From: Archaeoglobus sp.
GTDB taxonomy: Archaea > Halobacteriota > Archaeoglobi > Archaeoglobales > Archaeoglobaceae
Assembly: GCF_017656475.1 (NCBI RefSeq)
Contig: NZ_JACDNT010000005.1
Coordinates: 1 to 64,000 of the forward strand
Length of the DNA: 64,000 nt
Direction of reading: 5' to 3'
The translations under genes and the position numbers were made by a program. Shown one piece after another: positions 1 through 9,203 of this stretch. The notes under the pieces were generated by a model that saw only the letters and a program-made list of their open reading frames with translations, ran no database searches and was not told where the DNA came from. Position 1 is the first letter of the stretch. Each line of letters opens with the position of its first letter.

Positions 1-41
1 TTATGCTGTACTACAACCGATTGAGGTGGTGTTTGTGTTAA

Positions 42-353
42 GTGGACAGGTCCCTTATTCCATCCGAAAAATACATTTTCTGGCATGAAGCATTCGAAAA
101 CACCCATGTGCTTGCGTGGAACCTCTCGGAGGTCGGAGAACTGCCCGGTTTTCCCTACTTTGCCAATGAAAACTTCGTTGTAACTGGAAAGGATGGCGTT
201 CTTCACTGCTACTCTCTGAAAGACCTGCACGAAGTATGGAATGTAGAGCGGAACGATATTGGGTATGTAAAGCTAAGCGACGATGGAAAAGTTCTGCTTG
301 TTTCTGGAGAGACGGGTGGCTTTTATCTTTATACAGCAGTAAATATTTTATAA
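42..353 (+). CDS. Hypothetical protein, beta-propeller-like fragment
   Basis: A 103-residue ORF that I cannot assign to a named family. Its second half has alternating hydrophobic and turn residues (FVVTGKDGVLHCYSL, then VKLSDDGKVLLVSG) of the kind seen in WD40 or PQQ-like propeller blades, so it may be one or two blades of a larger propeller protein. It begins with GTG directly after an in-frame TAA (39-41), and a possible ribosome site GAGGTGGT lies at 23-30. The position at the window edge, the small size and the in-frame stop suggest the remnant of a longer gene cut by a nonsense change or truncation, but the upstream sequence is missing. No partner gene is visible; a MITE-like element follows. 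Confidence 0.4.
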   Translation: MDRSLIPSEKYIFWHEAFENTHVLAWNLSEVGELPGFPYFANENFVVTGKDGVLHCYSLKDLHEVWNVERNDIGYVKLSDDGKVLLVSGETGGFYLYTAVNIL

Positions 354-437
354 AAATTTTTTATTAAGTTTAGTTTTTGAATTTTCTTTCTGACTGTTCA
401 TTGCTACCCATATTTTTGATATTTTTCTCCCCTCAGA

Positions 438-737
438 GGCTTTGGGACAAAACTACTCCCTCCCCCCTTTGGCATCTCAAAATGTTTTGCATGACATTTT
501 AATTTCTATCGAACATTATAAAAATCTTACGCTGTGTTTTTGCTGATATAACTTTTCTTCATTCTATTTTACCCTGAATTATGGTACCAGACACATAGAT
601 GGAGAAATAAAGCCGGAGATTCGTTATTGTTTTAGAATTGTGCGCAAAACCTATATTCAGAGATAGACAAATTTTAACTATAACAGAGGCTGAATAAAAC
701 GCTTCAAAAAGGTATTGGTGAATTTTGTCCCAAAACC
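438..737. mobile_element. MITE-like element with TIRs and 9-bp target duplication
   Basis: A 300-bp noncoding block bounded by near-perfect 15-bp inverted repeats. The left end reads GGCTTTGGGACAAAA and the right end, reverse complemented, reads GGTTTTGGGACAAAA. A perfect 9-bp direct repeat, CCCCTCAGA, flanks it at 429-437 and 738-746. There is no ORF of 60 codons inside, so it would be mobilised in trans. Terminal inverted repeats plus a target duplication are the standard signs of a DDE-transposase MITE. I cannot say which IS family provides the transposase. It fills most of the gene-free interval 354-781; bases 354-428 are AT-rich with nothing recognisable. Confidence 0.7.
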
Positions 738-781
738 CCCCTCAGAACCAGAATTATTATAGTGCCTAAAATTTTTAACCT

Positions 782-1744
782 ATGCTGGTTAAGAGATTAA
801 CTATGCAGGAAGTCCTCGAAGCTGCAGAGAAGATCAAAAGCATGGAAGTGAGGGGGGCAGCGAGAATTGCCAAATTTGCCGCTGAAACGCTAATGAAGTT
901 TGCCGAAAGAGCTTCTGGCGAGAGGTTTGATGAGGAGATGAGATTGGCAGCTGACACACTTCTCAAAACACGCCCCACGGCCGTTAGCCTTTATAACGCC
1001 ATAAACTATGTCATGCGTTACAGCGGCGAAAGCGTTGATGAGAAGAGGCAGAGTGTTATAAGGAGGGCGAAGGAGTTCGTTAACTGGGTTGAGACCGCGC
1101 AGAGAAAAATCGGTGAGATTGGGGAGAAGAGGATAAAGGACGGTTACACTATAATGACTCACTGCAACTCCTCCGCTGCTTTGTCAGTGATAAAGAGAGC
1201 TCATGAGAATGGAAAGGACATTAGGGTCATAGCCACCGAGTCGAGGCCAAGGTGGCAGGGGCATATAACGGCTAGGCAGTTAAGGGAGGCAGGGATTGAC
1301 GTGACTTTAATCGTTGACTCTGCTGTAAGATATTTCATCGACGACGTGGACTGTGTTGTGGTTGGAGCTGACACGATAACTGCCAATGGAGCTTTGATAA
1401 ACAAAATCGGCACTTCACAAATTGCTCTTGCAGCAAAGGAGGCGAGAGTCCCGTTTATGGTCGCCGCTGAGACATACAAGTTTAGCCCAAAAACGCTCTT
1501 CGGAGAGCTTGTTGTTATCGAGGAGAGGGATGCAAGGGAAGTTGCTCCGGAAGAACTGCTGAAGCTTGGAGTGAAGGTGAGAAATCCGGCTTTCGATGTC
1601 ACTCCGAGGGACTACATTGACGTTATCATTACGGAAATCGGTGCAATCCCGCCTGAAATGGCCTACATAGTGATTACAGAAAGGTTGGGCTATGCCGGAA
1701 TAGAGGAGGAGGAAATAACGCTGAATTCAAGGCACTTCGATTAG
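782..1744 (+). CDS. Ribose 1,5-bisphosphate isomerase
   Basis: A 320-residue protein of the eIF2B alpha/MtnA superfamily. It matches archaeal ribose-1,5-bisphosphate isomerase, which converts R15P to ribulose 1,5-bisphosphate for type III RuBisCO in AMP/nucleoside salvage. Visible hallmarks are EVRGAARIA near residue 22, THCNSSAALS near 122, the TESRPRWQG loop near 147, and VVVGADTITANGALINKIG near 188, which holds the catalytic Asp. Length fits the family (about 320). The ATG at 782 gives a full N-terminus; an in-frame ATG lies at 803. The alternative, a true eIF2B regulatory subunit, is less likely because the NGALINKIGT and ESRP motifs fit the isomerase. RuBisCO is not in this window. Confidence 0.88.
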   Translation: MLVKRLTMQEVLEAAEKIKSMEVRGAARIAKFAAETLMKFAERASGERFDEEMRLAADTLLKTRPTAVSLYNAINYVMRYSGESVDEKRQSVIRRAKEFVNWVETAQRKIGEIGEKRIKDGYTIMTHCNSSAALSVIKRAHENGKDIRVIATESRPRWQGHITARQLREAGIDVTLIVDSAVRYFIDDVDCVVVGADTITANGALINKIGTSQIALAAKEARVPFMVAAETYKFSPKTLFGELVVIEERDAREVAPEELLKLGVKVRNPAFDVTPRDYIDVIITEIGAIPPEMAYIVITERLGYAGIEEEEITLNSRHFD

Positions 1745-1753
1745 CTATCTTTG

Positions 1754-2647
1754 ATGCAAAAAATTGCGAAAACTTTTTTGACGCCACCACGAATTTTCAA
1801 TGTGAACAAAATCCGGGCATTAATTGAGGTGACCAAGCCGAAGCAGACTTTCCTTCTGATGATTACTTTCTTAGTCTCCTATATCGTCGCCCGCGGTGGG
1901 GCGGACTTCAATTTCCTCATTGCTACATTATCAATGTGGCTGGCCATTTCCGGAACAACTGCAATCAACATGTGGCTTGACAGGGATATTGATTCTATAA
2001 TGCCCCGAACGAGGCAAAGGCCTGTCCCGGCAGGAATTTTGAAACCTTCAGAGTGCGCTGCCTTCGGTGCAGGGATTTTTGCCATCGGTCAGACACTTGG
2101 ATTCCTGGTAAGCTTCGAGTTTGCTCTTGTAGTCTTCCTCGGCCTCTTCTTTGACATCGTCGTTTACACAATTCTTCTAAAGAGAAGGAGTCCCTACTCT
2201 ATCATCTTGGGTGGGTTTGCAGGTGCGATGCCAGCCTTGGCAGGATGGGTTGCGGTGCAGGGCTTCACCTTGCCCGGATTCATAATTGCAGCAATCGTTC
2301 TCCTCTGGATTCCCTCTCACATCTGGTACATTTCAATGCACTACGAGGAGGATTACAGGCTGGCCAACATTCCAATGTATCCTCTTGTGGTGGGGATGGA
2401 GAGAGCTTCGTGGATGATAGTCCTCGCCACCGCTGCGATGCTTGTCTTAGCTGCCAGCCTCTACATCCTACTACCGCTTGGGGTTTTCTATCTCGTTATA
2501 TCCACTTCTGCGGTGGCATTTTTCCTTTTAAAGGCGATAAAGTTTGCTCTCTCTCCTGACAGAGTTAAGGCAAGGAAAATGTACAAGCTTGCGAGCATAA
2601 CTCTCGGCCTGGTATACTTTTCACTTCTTCTGGGCGTATTTTTATAA
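1754..2647 (+). CDS. UbiA-family prenyltransferase, heme O synthase-like
   Basis: An integral membrane prenyltransferase of about 297 residues with eight or nine predicted hydrophobic segments. The first Asp-rich site is NMWLDRDIDSIMPRTRQRP (around residues 75-93). A second conserved stretch, HYEEDYRLANIPMYPLVVG, lies near residue 195. Both patterns are closest to protoheme IX farnesyltransferase (CtaB/CyoE) rather than to menaquinone or digeranylgeranylglyceryl-phosphate enzymes. The role would be prenylation of heme or another ring at the membrane. The start is ATG 1754, nine bases after the R15P isomerase stop; the TTG just before it (1751) is in frame. Tight spacing suggests co-transcription with the upstream gene. 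The acceptor is not certain from sequence. Confidence 0.8.
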   Translation: MQKIAKTFLTPPRIFNVNKIRALIEVTKPKQTFLLMITFLVSYIVARGGADFNFLIATLSMWLAISGTTAINMWLDRDIDSIMPRTRQRPVPAGILKPSECAAFGAGIFAIGQTLGFLVSFEFALVVFLGLFFDIVVYTILLKRRSPYSIILGGFAGAMPALAGWVAVQGFTLPGFIIAAIVLLWIPSHIWYISMHYEEDYRLANIPMYPLVVGMERASWMIVLATAAMLVLAASLYILLPLGVFYLVISTSAVAFFLLKAIKFALSPDRVKARKMYKLASITLGLVYFSLLLGVFL

Positions 2648-2670
2648 ACAAGCCATTCTTACTTAAGCTG

Positions 2671-4032
2671 ATGTGGAGCATTCTTAAGGCGGTCCGTGAA
2701 AATCCGGAAATTCTTTACGAATCTCAAGGAAGAAGAGGTTTGAGTGTTGAAATTGTTGATAGGGCAGTAGAACTTGACAGGAAGTGGAGAGAGAAGCTTA
2801 AGGAAGTGAATCAGCTAAGAAAGCGGAGAAACGAGCTTGCACGCAAGGTGAAGGAGGCGAAGGGTGAGGAGAGGGCGAAAATTATAGAGGAGGCAAAGGC
2901 TATCTCAGAAGAGGTTAAAAGGGCGGAACAGGAGCTTAAGAAGCTTGAGGCTGAGCTTGAGGAAGTTCTGCTTTCCATTCCGAACATAATTCATGAGACC
3001 GTTCCAATTGGGAAGGATGATACAGAGAACGTGCCGATAAAGTACTGGGGGAAGGCGAAAGTCTACTTTGAAGATGTTGATTCTTTTGTCGAGATGACTG
3101 GTGGTATGGCGGAGTATGAGGTGACTGATGTAAAGCCCGTTGGCCACGCTGATGCTGTTGAAATTTTCGGCTGGGCTGACCTCGAAAGGGCGGCGAAGGT
3201 TGCGGGAGCGAGGTTTTACTACTTGCTGAACGACCTCGTCTGGCTTGATTTTGCTTTGATGATGTACGCTCTCGATTATCTCAAGAAGACGGGATTTACA
3301 GTCGTCAATCCACCTTATATGATGCGAAGAGAGGCCTACAGCGGAGTTACAGCCTTCAGCGACTTTGAAGAGGTGATATACAAGGTTGAGGATGATGACC
3401 TCTACCTCATAGCGACGAGCGAGCATCCTCTCGCTGCAATGCACATGAAGGAAGTTCTTGAGGAGCGAGAGTTACCTCTGCTCTATGCCGGAGTCTCCCC
3501 CTGCTTCAGAAAGGAGGCTGGAGCGCATGGAAAGGACACGAAGGGAATATTCAGAGTCCACCAGTTCAACAAGGTCGAGCAGTTCGTCTTCTGCTTGCCG
3601 GAACAAAGCTGGGACTGGCATGAGAAGCTTTTGGAAAATGTGGAGAAGCTGTGGCAGGGGTTAGGCATTCCGTATAGAATCGTGAACATCTGCACTGGAG
3701 ATCTGGGAATTGTTGCTGCCAAAAAGTACGACCTTGAGGCGTGGATGCCTGCTCAGGGCAAATACAGAGAGATGGTTTCCTGCAGCAACTGCACGGACTG
3801 GCAGAGCTACAGACTCAACATAAGGTTTGCAGAGGAGAGAGGTAAGCCGAGCAAGGGATTTGTCCACACTCTAAACTCTACGGCAATTGCAACTACAAGG
3901 GCAATCACAGCCATAATCGAGAACTTCCAGCAGGAAGATGGAAGGGTTGAGATTCCAAAAGTGCTGAGAAAATATCTCGAGCCCATTGAATCCGCACCCA
4001 AGGACTTCATCCTTCCCGCAAAAACTCAGTAG
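2671..4032 (+). CDS. serS: Seryl-tRNA synthetase
   Basis: A 453-residue class II aminoacyl-tRNA synthetase that charges tRNA-Ser. The N-terminal 110 residues form the two-helix antiparallel coiled coil (KEVNQLRKRRNELARK, then RAEQELKKLEAELEEVL) that grips the long variable arm of tRNA-Ser. The catalytic domain shows the TSEHPLAAMH serine-pocket region, motif 2 (CFRKEAGAHGKDTKGIFRVH) and motif 3 (LNSTAIATTRAITAIIENFQ). This is the common bacterial-type SerRS, not the rare zinc-dependent methanogen type. The gene starts 23 bp after the UbiA gene and its 3' end overlaps the convergent M24 peptidase by 7 bp. Confidence 0.97.
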   Translation: MWSILKAVRENPEILYESQGRRGLSVEIVDRAVELDRKWREKLKEVNQLRKRRNELARKVKEAKGEERAKIIEEAKAISEEVKRAEQELKKLEAELEEVLLSIPNIIHETVPIGKDDTENVPIKYWGKAKVYFEDVDSFVEMTGGMAEYEVTDVKPVGHADAVEIFGWADLERAAKVAGARFYYLLNDLVWLDFALMMYALDYLKKTGFTVVNPPYMMRREAYSGVTAFSDFEEVIYKVEDDDLYLIATSEHPLAAMHMKEVLEERELPLLYAGVSPCFRKEAGAHGKDTKGIFRVHQFNKVEQFVFCLPEQSWDWHEKLLENVEKLWQGLGIPYRIVNICTGDLGIVAAKKYDLEAWMPAQGKYREMVSCSNCTDWQSYRLNIRFAEERGKPSKGFVHTLNSTAIATTRAITAIIENFQQEDGRVEIPKVLRKYLEPIESAPKDFILPAKTQ

Positions 4033-5117
4033 AGCCTTATAAACTTCTCGAAAGGTGTGAGGACTTCACAATCTTTTTCTCTCACAACAACAGTATCTTC
4101 AACTCTTACACCTCCAATTTTGGAGTAGTACAGCCCAGGCTCAACGGTAACCACCATCCCCTTCTTCAGCTCAACGCTAAGCTCACTAATCCTCGGCTCT
4201 TCGTGCACTTCAAGTCCTATTCCGTGCCCCGTGGAGTGTATGAACCCTTCTCCTTTCTCTGTCTTGAAACCGTAGTTGTTGAGCACGTCCTTCACCAGCT
4301 GGTGAACATCTCTCGCATCAACCCCGTTTTTTATCATCCCAATCGCCTTTTCCTGCGCATCAACCACAGCTTTGTACATCTCCTCAAGCTCGACATTTTT
4401 CCTCAAAAAAATCGTTCTCGTAAAGTCGGAGTAGTAAAGATGCTCAATGCTCTTCGGAAAGACATCGAGAACTACGTGATCCTTTATATCCCCCTTTCCA
4501 ATCTCGTGGGGGTCGGAGGAGGCTTTTCCCGATGATGCTATTGTATTCTCCGCCAAATACCCCTCAGAAAACAGCTTAACCTCAACCGCTCTCCTCAACT
4601 CCTCGCAGGTTTTAAAGTTGAAGTTCTCCACTGCCCATTTAACACATCTAAGGATTGCGTTGCTCGTGTCCCTTATTTTCTCAATTTCAGAAGAGCTTTT
4701 AATAACTCTCAGCTTTGTGAAAGGGTTCTTTACGACCTCAGCCTGGAAGTGCTTCATTAGCTCAAAGGAGATATAAGTTGGCAGCTCTTCCGGGAGAAGG
4801 AGCTTCCTGCATCTCCCTTCCTTCAAAACCGACACCAGAATGTCCAGATACGCCTTCTTTGCGTCTTTCGTCTCCTTCAGTTTATCCATGTATCCGAGGT
4901 CGTTGAGCGAAACAACTTCCTTAACTCTGCTCTCCCTCTCCGCCCTCCTCTTTTCCATTTCAGGGACAATAAGGATGTCAGAACCGTCAATACCTGCGAT
5001 ATACGTTAGGGGGTCGTATGTTTTGAATTTCGTCACGTAGTAGAAGTTCGCGTCGTTGCTTGAACCATGGAGAATTATGAAGTCAGCATCGTGCTCTCTG
5101 AGAAATTTGGCAATCAT
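4026..5117 (-). CDS. M24 family metallopeptidase, Xaa-Pro dipeptidase-like
   Basis: A 363-residue M24 peptidase likely to remove N-terminal residues before proline. The N-terminal 125 residues are the creatinase/prolidase-type domain. The C-terminal pita-bread domain carries five metal ligands in the expected order: Asp in HVVLDVFP, Asp in YYSDFTRT, His in HSTGHGIGLEVHE, Glu in VTVEPGLYY and Glu in GGVRVEDTVV. Length is close to PepQ. The 131-bp gap to the divergent acyl-CoA ligase holds both promoters. The 3' end overlaps serS by 7 bp in convergent orientation. X-Pro aminopeptidase and X-Pro dipeptidase cannot be told apart here. Confidence 0.88.
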   Translation of the reverse strand: MIAKFLREHDADFIILHGSSNDANFYYVTKFKTYDPLTYIAGIDGSDILIVPEMEKRRAERESRVKEVVSLNDLGYMDKLKETKDAKKAYLDILVSVLKEGRCRKLLLPEELPTYISFELMKHFQAEVVKNPFTKLRVIKSSSEIEKIRDTSNAILRCVKWAVENFNFKTCEELRRAVEVKLFSEGYLAENTIASSGKASSDPHEIGKGDIKDHVVLDVFPKSIEHLYYSDFTRTIFLRKNVELEEMYKAVVDAQEKAIGMIKNGVDARDVHQLVKDVLNNYGFKTEKGEGFIHSTGHGIGLEVHEEPRISELSVELKKGMVVTVEPGLYYSKIGGVRVEDTVVVREKDCEVLTPFEKFIRLY

Positions 5118-5248
5118 GAAGAAAAGTACGAAGACCTGGTTAAAAGTTTTGGCCAGTTAAAATTTTGTAACGTAAATTTCAGAACATACCAAAATTTTCT
5201 TATACTCATGATTAGGTTGAGTATCAATGATATTAGAGAGGTGGTTTG

Positions 5249-6862
5249 ATGAGTGAGGCGTATAACTACCAGCTTTTGCTGAAACACATTCTTGAGAGCG
5301 GTGTGACCTATGCACCGAAGCAGGAGATAGTTTACAGAGATTTGAGGAGGTTCACGTACAGGGACATCTATGAGAGAGTGCACAGGCTTGCAAGTGCGCT
5401 GGAGGAGCTTGGCGTGAAGAAGGGAACGAAAGTTGCGGTTCTTGACTGGGACAGCAACCGCTATCTCGAATGTTACTTTGCTATCCCGATGATGGGGGCT
5501 GTTCTGCATACGGTAAACGTAAGACTGAGCCCTGAGGATCTCCTCTACACAATGCAGCATGCAGAGGATGAGGTTGTTCTTGTTTACAAGGACTTTGTAC
5601 CGCTTGTTGAATCAATTTCAGACAAACTTGATACTGTGAAAAATTATGTCGTTATGACCGACGACACTATGCCTGAGACAAAGCTCACTGACATAGAGTA
5701 CGAGGAGATGCTGAAAAAGGCGAGTCCTAACTATGAATTCCCGGACTTCGACGAGAACACCATGGCAACCTTGAGCTACACTACAGGCACAACGGGGAGA
5801 CCCAAGGGTGTCTGGTTCACCCATAGAAAACTTGTCCTACATACTTTAGCGGGGAGTGTTGCACTTACTGGTATCCGTTCTCCTCTCCGCCTGACTGGAG
5901 ATAACGAGGTTTACATGCCCCTTACCCCAATGTTCCATGTCCATGCTTGGGGAGTACCGTATATGAGCTGGCTTCTTGGCCTCAAACATGTCTATCCTGG
6001 GAGATATGAACCTCAAATGATTGCAAAGCTTGTGCTGACTGAAAAGGTTACCTACAGCCACTGTGTCCCGACAATTCTGCAGATGATCGTTGATAACCTC
6101 CCCGAAGGTTTCAAGTTCCCAGGCTGGAAGGTTCTTATTGGCGGAGCGAAGCTCCCGAAAGGTCTTGCATTAAGAGCGAGAGAGAAGGGAATATACACAA
6201 TGGCTGCATACGGTATGTCGGAAACTTGCCCAGCTTTGACAGGAGGCTTTCTGAAGCCACACCTGCTTGATGTTGATGAGGAAACGAAGGTCGAACTTTC
6301 GATAAAGACTGGCATTCCATTCCCCTTGGTTTACGTTAGAGTCGTGCACGAAGACTTCACGGACGTCAAGCCTGACGAGCAGGACATGGGAGAGGTAGTT
6401 GTGAGGGCACCTTGGCTTACTGACAGCTACCTCAAGGATCCGGAAAAGACGAAGGAGCTCTGGGAGGGAGGCTGGCTGCACACCGGAGATATCGCCGTCA
6501 TGGACGAGGAAGGATATATAACAATCGTTGACAGGCTGAAGGATGTCGTCAAGAGCGGAGGAGAGTGGATTTCAACACTGACTCTCGAAAACCTTCTGAG
6601 CCTGCATCCCAAGGTTAGAGAGGTTGCAGTTATTGGTGTGCCGGACGAGAAGTGGGGAGAAAGACCGCTTGCAATAATCGTCCCAATGCCCGGAGAAAAG
6701 CCAACACAAGAAGAGTTGAGGGAGCACCTAATGAAGTTTGTTGAGGAGGGCAAGATAACGAAGTGGGCAGTTCCGGACAGATTTGAGATCGTCGATGAGA
6801 TCCCCAAGACGAGCGTCGGCAAGATAGACAAGAAAGTCCTGAGGCAGATGTACTCCAGCTAA
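5249..6862 (+). CDS. AMP-forming acyl-CoA synthetase (medium/long chain)
   Basis: A 537-residue adenylate-forming enzyme that activates a carboxylic acid to its CoA thioester for beta-oxidation. The P-loop-like A3 motif SYTTGTTGRPKG lies near residue 175. Later come YGMSETCP (A5), TGDIAVMDEEGYI (A7), DRLKDVVKSGGEWIS (A8) and the C-terminal catalytic lysine in PKTSVGKIDKK (A10). The pattern fits the AlkK/FadD-like medium-to-long-chain group. I chose ATG 5249 because GAGAGGTGGT sits just upstream; a TTG directly before it is in frame. Its 3' end overlaps the convergent PAS gene by 4 bp. Archaeoglobus encodes many such ligases, so the exact substrate is open. Confidence 0.88.
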   Translation: MSEAYNYQLLLKHILESGVTYAPKQEIVYRDLRRFTYRDIYERVHRLASALEELGVKKGTKVAVLDWDSNRYLECYFAIPMMGAVLHTVNVRLSPEDLLYTMQHAEDEVVLVYKDFVPLVESISDKLDTVKNYVVMTDDTMPETKLTDIEYEEMLKKASPNYEFPDFDENTMATLSYTTGTTGRPKGVWFTHRKLVLHTLAGSVALTGIRSPLRLTGDNEVYMPLTPMFHVHAWGVPYMSWLLGLKHVYPGRYEPQMIAKLVLTEKVTYSHCVPTILQMIVDNLPEGFKFPGWKVLIGGAKLPKGLALRAREKGIYTMAAYGMSETCPALTGGFLKPHLLDVDEETKVELSIKTGIPFPLVYVRVVHEDFTDVKPDEQDMGEVVVRAPWLTDSYLKDPEKTKELWEGGWLHTGDIAVMDEEGYITIVDRLKDVVKSGGEWISTLTLENLLSLHPKVREVAVIGVPDEKWGERPLAIIVPMPGEKPTQEELREHLMKFVEEGKITKWAVPDRFEIVDEIPKTSVGKIDKKVLRQMYSS

Positions 6863-8880
6863 GCTTTTTCAAACTCCTTCTCTATTTTTGATACATCGTA
6901 AATTTCCTCTTTTATTTTGGCGATTCTTTCCGATTTTGCCCACGAAACGTCGAGATTTCTGACAATTTCCACGATTCTTTCAATCTGCCTGAATATCTTG
7001 TCCCTGACCTCTTCATCCTCAATGTAAATTTCAGTAAAAGCCCTGATGGCTGCGAGTGGATTCCTTATTCTGTCAACGAGGTAAGCTAGCATTTTTATGT
7101 TCTCAACAAGCTGTTTGAGTAGCTCTTCTCTTCTTTCCTCATCTTCCATAGATTTGAAGGCAAATGCGATGTCGTCAATCAGTGTTTTCAGCAAAGACCG
7201 CATTTCCTCATCCACTCTTTTCACACACAGAAAGCCGTACGTTTTTTCGCCGTAACTTATTTCAATACATTCTCCCCCAATAGGTTTCTCTACAATTTTT
7301 GCGGAATAATCTGACAATGTCTCCTCTATCTTCTTCACAAGTTCTCCGCGGTCGCGTATCCTGACTATTGCTTCGTTAACTTCCACCATTTCTCTCAACA
7401 GCTTGTTCAGCTTTCGAAGTTCAGTTATCTCCTGCGCGATCACCAGGCAGTGCTTTTCACCCTTAACTTCAATCGGCAGGTAGAAGTTGATGAAGTATCT
7501 TCCACTCCTCTCATCTTCAAACTCAACAAGCGAATCTTCCTCGAGAGCTTTCTTGAGGTACATGAGCCTTCTTTCTGCAACATCTGCTGGAAAAATTTCA
7601 GATAAAGTTCTGCCTATCGGATTTTCCCCAATGCTTTTCACCATCGCTGGATTTGCTTCGACAAACCTCCCTTCTTTATCCAGAATCGCAATAAGGACAG
7701 GAGAATGCGTAAAAACTGCCCTGTATCTTTCTTCACTCTCCTTTATCTCTCTTTCCATCTTTATTTTCTCGGTGACGTCTGAGGCAATGGAAATGCCGTA
7801 AATCCTTCCTTTAGCATCCCTATAAATCGTGTTGCGCCACTCACACGTGATGGTTCTACCGTCTTTCGTTAAATTCTCGTTTATCGAGTGCGTGTAAATC
7901 TCTCCTTTGAGGATTCTTTTCGCAATTTGCCGCATTTTGCCCTTCAGCGGCTCTGGAACGAGGAGTTCAATGATATCTTTTCCAAGAACCTCTTCTTTTT
8001 TCCATCCAAAAATCACCTCTGCTCTCCTGTTCCAGTCTACGATCCTTGACTTATCGTCAAAAACGATAATAGCTAAGGGTGAGTAGTTGAAAACAGATCG
8101 GTATTTTTCCTCGCTCTCTTTTAGCCTCTCCTCCAGCTTAACCCTTTCAGTCACATCCCTGAAGTTCCCAACGAACCCTGTAACTTTGTTTCCTTCCCAC
8201 AGCAGCCTGACGTTGCCTTCAATAAATATTTCCTGTGAATCCTTTCGCTTGACCTTGAATAATAGTCCGGAAAGATTTTTTCTCTCCCTGAAAGCTTTGT
8301 TGTAGGCCCTGAATATCTCATCTGCCACTTCTTTGCTGAGTTTCAGGACTTCTGCAAAGTTCCTGCCTCTCACTTCTTCCCTAGAATAGCCAAAAGTTTC
8401 CTCAAACGCCTTGTTCACTTCAATAAAATTCCCTTCCAAGTCGGTCACGGCAATTATGTCGAGAGAGTTGTCGAAGAAATCCCTGTACCTCTCTTCTGTT
8501 CTTCTCCTTGCCGTAACATCTCGCAGAATGAGTAAAACCGCTCGTTTACCCCTGAAGGTGATGGGAGTTGGGTTCGTTTCGAACCAAACCTCTCTCCCAT
8601 AGGGAAGAATGAAAAGTTCTTCATACGGCTCAACTTCTTCACCTCTCATCACCTTGGACATTCTCTCTACCGCGATTGCCCGGTAGTCTGGGTGAATGAA
8701 TTCGACAAGTTTCTTCTCCATAAGGTCTTCTACGGAGACGTACTCTAAAGCTTTGGGATTAGCGTAAAGAACTCTTTCACCATCGTGAATAATGACAGGA
8801 TCCGGACTGCGCTCGACTATTATCTTCAAAGTCTCGTCATCGGCCTCTGTAATGTTTTTGCGTTTCAGGTCATCCTTCAC
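6859..8880 (-). CDS. Multi-PAS sensor protein with degenerate histidine-kinase core
   Basis: A 673-residue soluble signalling protein. At least four PAS/PAC modules follow one another, near residues 20-130, 135-250, 260-380 and 385-490; each ends in a PAC-type strand such as VTGFVGNFRDVTER. There are no membrane helices, so the signal is cytoplasmic, probably redox, ligand or light-independent. The C-terminus resembles a dimerisation/phosphotransfer helix (LAYLVDRIRNPLAAIRAF), but the histidine of the usual H-E-x-R-x-P-L box is Asp, and no HATPase_c domain (N, G1, G2 boxes) follows. Thus it cannot autophosphorylate in the usual way. It could be a partner or scaffold for other kinases, or a truncated kinase. 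No response regulator is adjacent. Confidence 0.82.
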   Translation of the reverse strand: MKDDLKRKNITEADDETLKIIVERSPDPVIIHDGERVLYANPKALEYVSVEDLMEKKLVEFIHPDYRAIAVERMSKVMRGEEVEPYEELFILPYGREVWFETNPTPITFRGKRAVLLILRDVTARRRTEERYRDFFDNSLDIIAVTDLEGNFIEVNKAFEETFGYSREEVRGRNFAEVLKLSKEVADEIFRAYNKAFRERKNLSGLLFKVKRKDSQEIFIEGNVRLLWEGNKVTGFVGNFRDVTERVKLEERLKESEEKYRSVFNYSPLAIIVFDDKSRIVDWNRRAEVIFGWKKEEVLGKDIIELLVPEPLKGKMRQIAKRILKGEIYTHSINENLTKDGRTITCEWRNTIYRDAKGRIYGISIASDVTEKIKMEREIKESEERYRAVFTHSPVLIAILDKEGRFVEANPAMVKSIGENPIGRTLSEIFPADVAERRLMYLKKALEEDSLVEFEDERSGRYFINFYLPIEVKGEKHCLVIAQEITELRKLNKLLREMVEVNEAIVRIRDRGELVKKIEETLSDYSAKIVEKPIGGECIEISYGEKTYGFLCVKRVDEEMRSLLKTLIDDIAFAFKSMEDEERREELLKQLVENIKMLAYLVDRIRNPLAAIRAFTEIYIEDEEVRDKIFRQIERIVEIVRNLDVSWAKSERIAKIKEEIYDVSKIEKEFEKA

Positions 8881-8961
8881 TAATTTATGATTGCTTTTCC
8901 AATAGATAAGCTTTCTCCATTATCACAATGAAAGTCATCATGAACTAAACGTTGGTTATTA

Positions 8962-9159
8962 TTACTCATCATCAAAAATGAATATATCCTCTATTTTAAC
9001 ATTAAAAACCTTGGCTATCCTGTAGGCGAGCTTTAGCGATGGGTTGTATTTCCCCTTTTCAAGAAACACTATCGTTTCTCTTCTAACCCCAACCTTTTTT
9101 GCAAGCTCTTCTTGGGTCATATTGTGTTTAGCTCTGTATTCCTTTATTCTCGTCTTCAT
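8962..9159 (-). CDS. Small XRE-family HTH transcriptional regulator
   Basis: A 65-residue protein made almost entirely of one cro/C1-type helix-turn-helix: [20 protein letters not shown] holds helices 2 and 3, and [20 protein letters not shown] completes the bundle. This small class (YgzD-like) is usually linked to a neighbouring DUF2178 membrane protein, as it is here: the frameshifted DUF2178 gene ends 44 bp upstream on the same strand. The pair probably forms one transcription unit. Inverted repeats upstream of the pair (9580-9620) are candidate operators for autoregulation. The signal it answers is unknown. Confidence 0.85.
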   Translation of the reverse strand: MKTRIKEYRAKHNMTQEELAKKVGVRRETIVFLEKGKYNPSLKLAYRIAKVFNVKIEDIFIFDDE

Positions 9160-9203
9160 ACCACATCACTCTTAGTAGTTAAATTTGAAAGTTGAATACA
9201 CCT

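Noticed and set aside
2245-2559. 104-codon ORF in another frame of the UbiA gene
   Set aside because: Same-strand shadow of a membrane-protein gene with clear motifs.
2905-3444. A 179-codon ORF antisense to serS
   Set aside because: Shadow of serS; no family resemblance or start signal.
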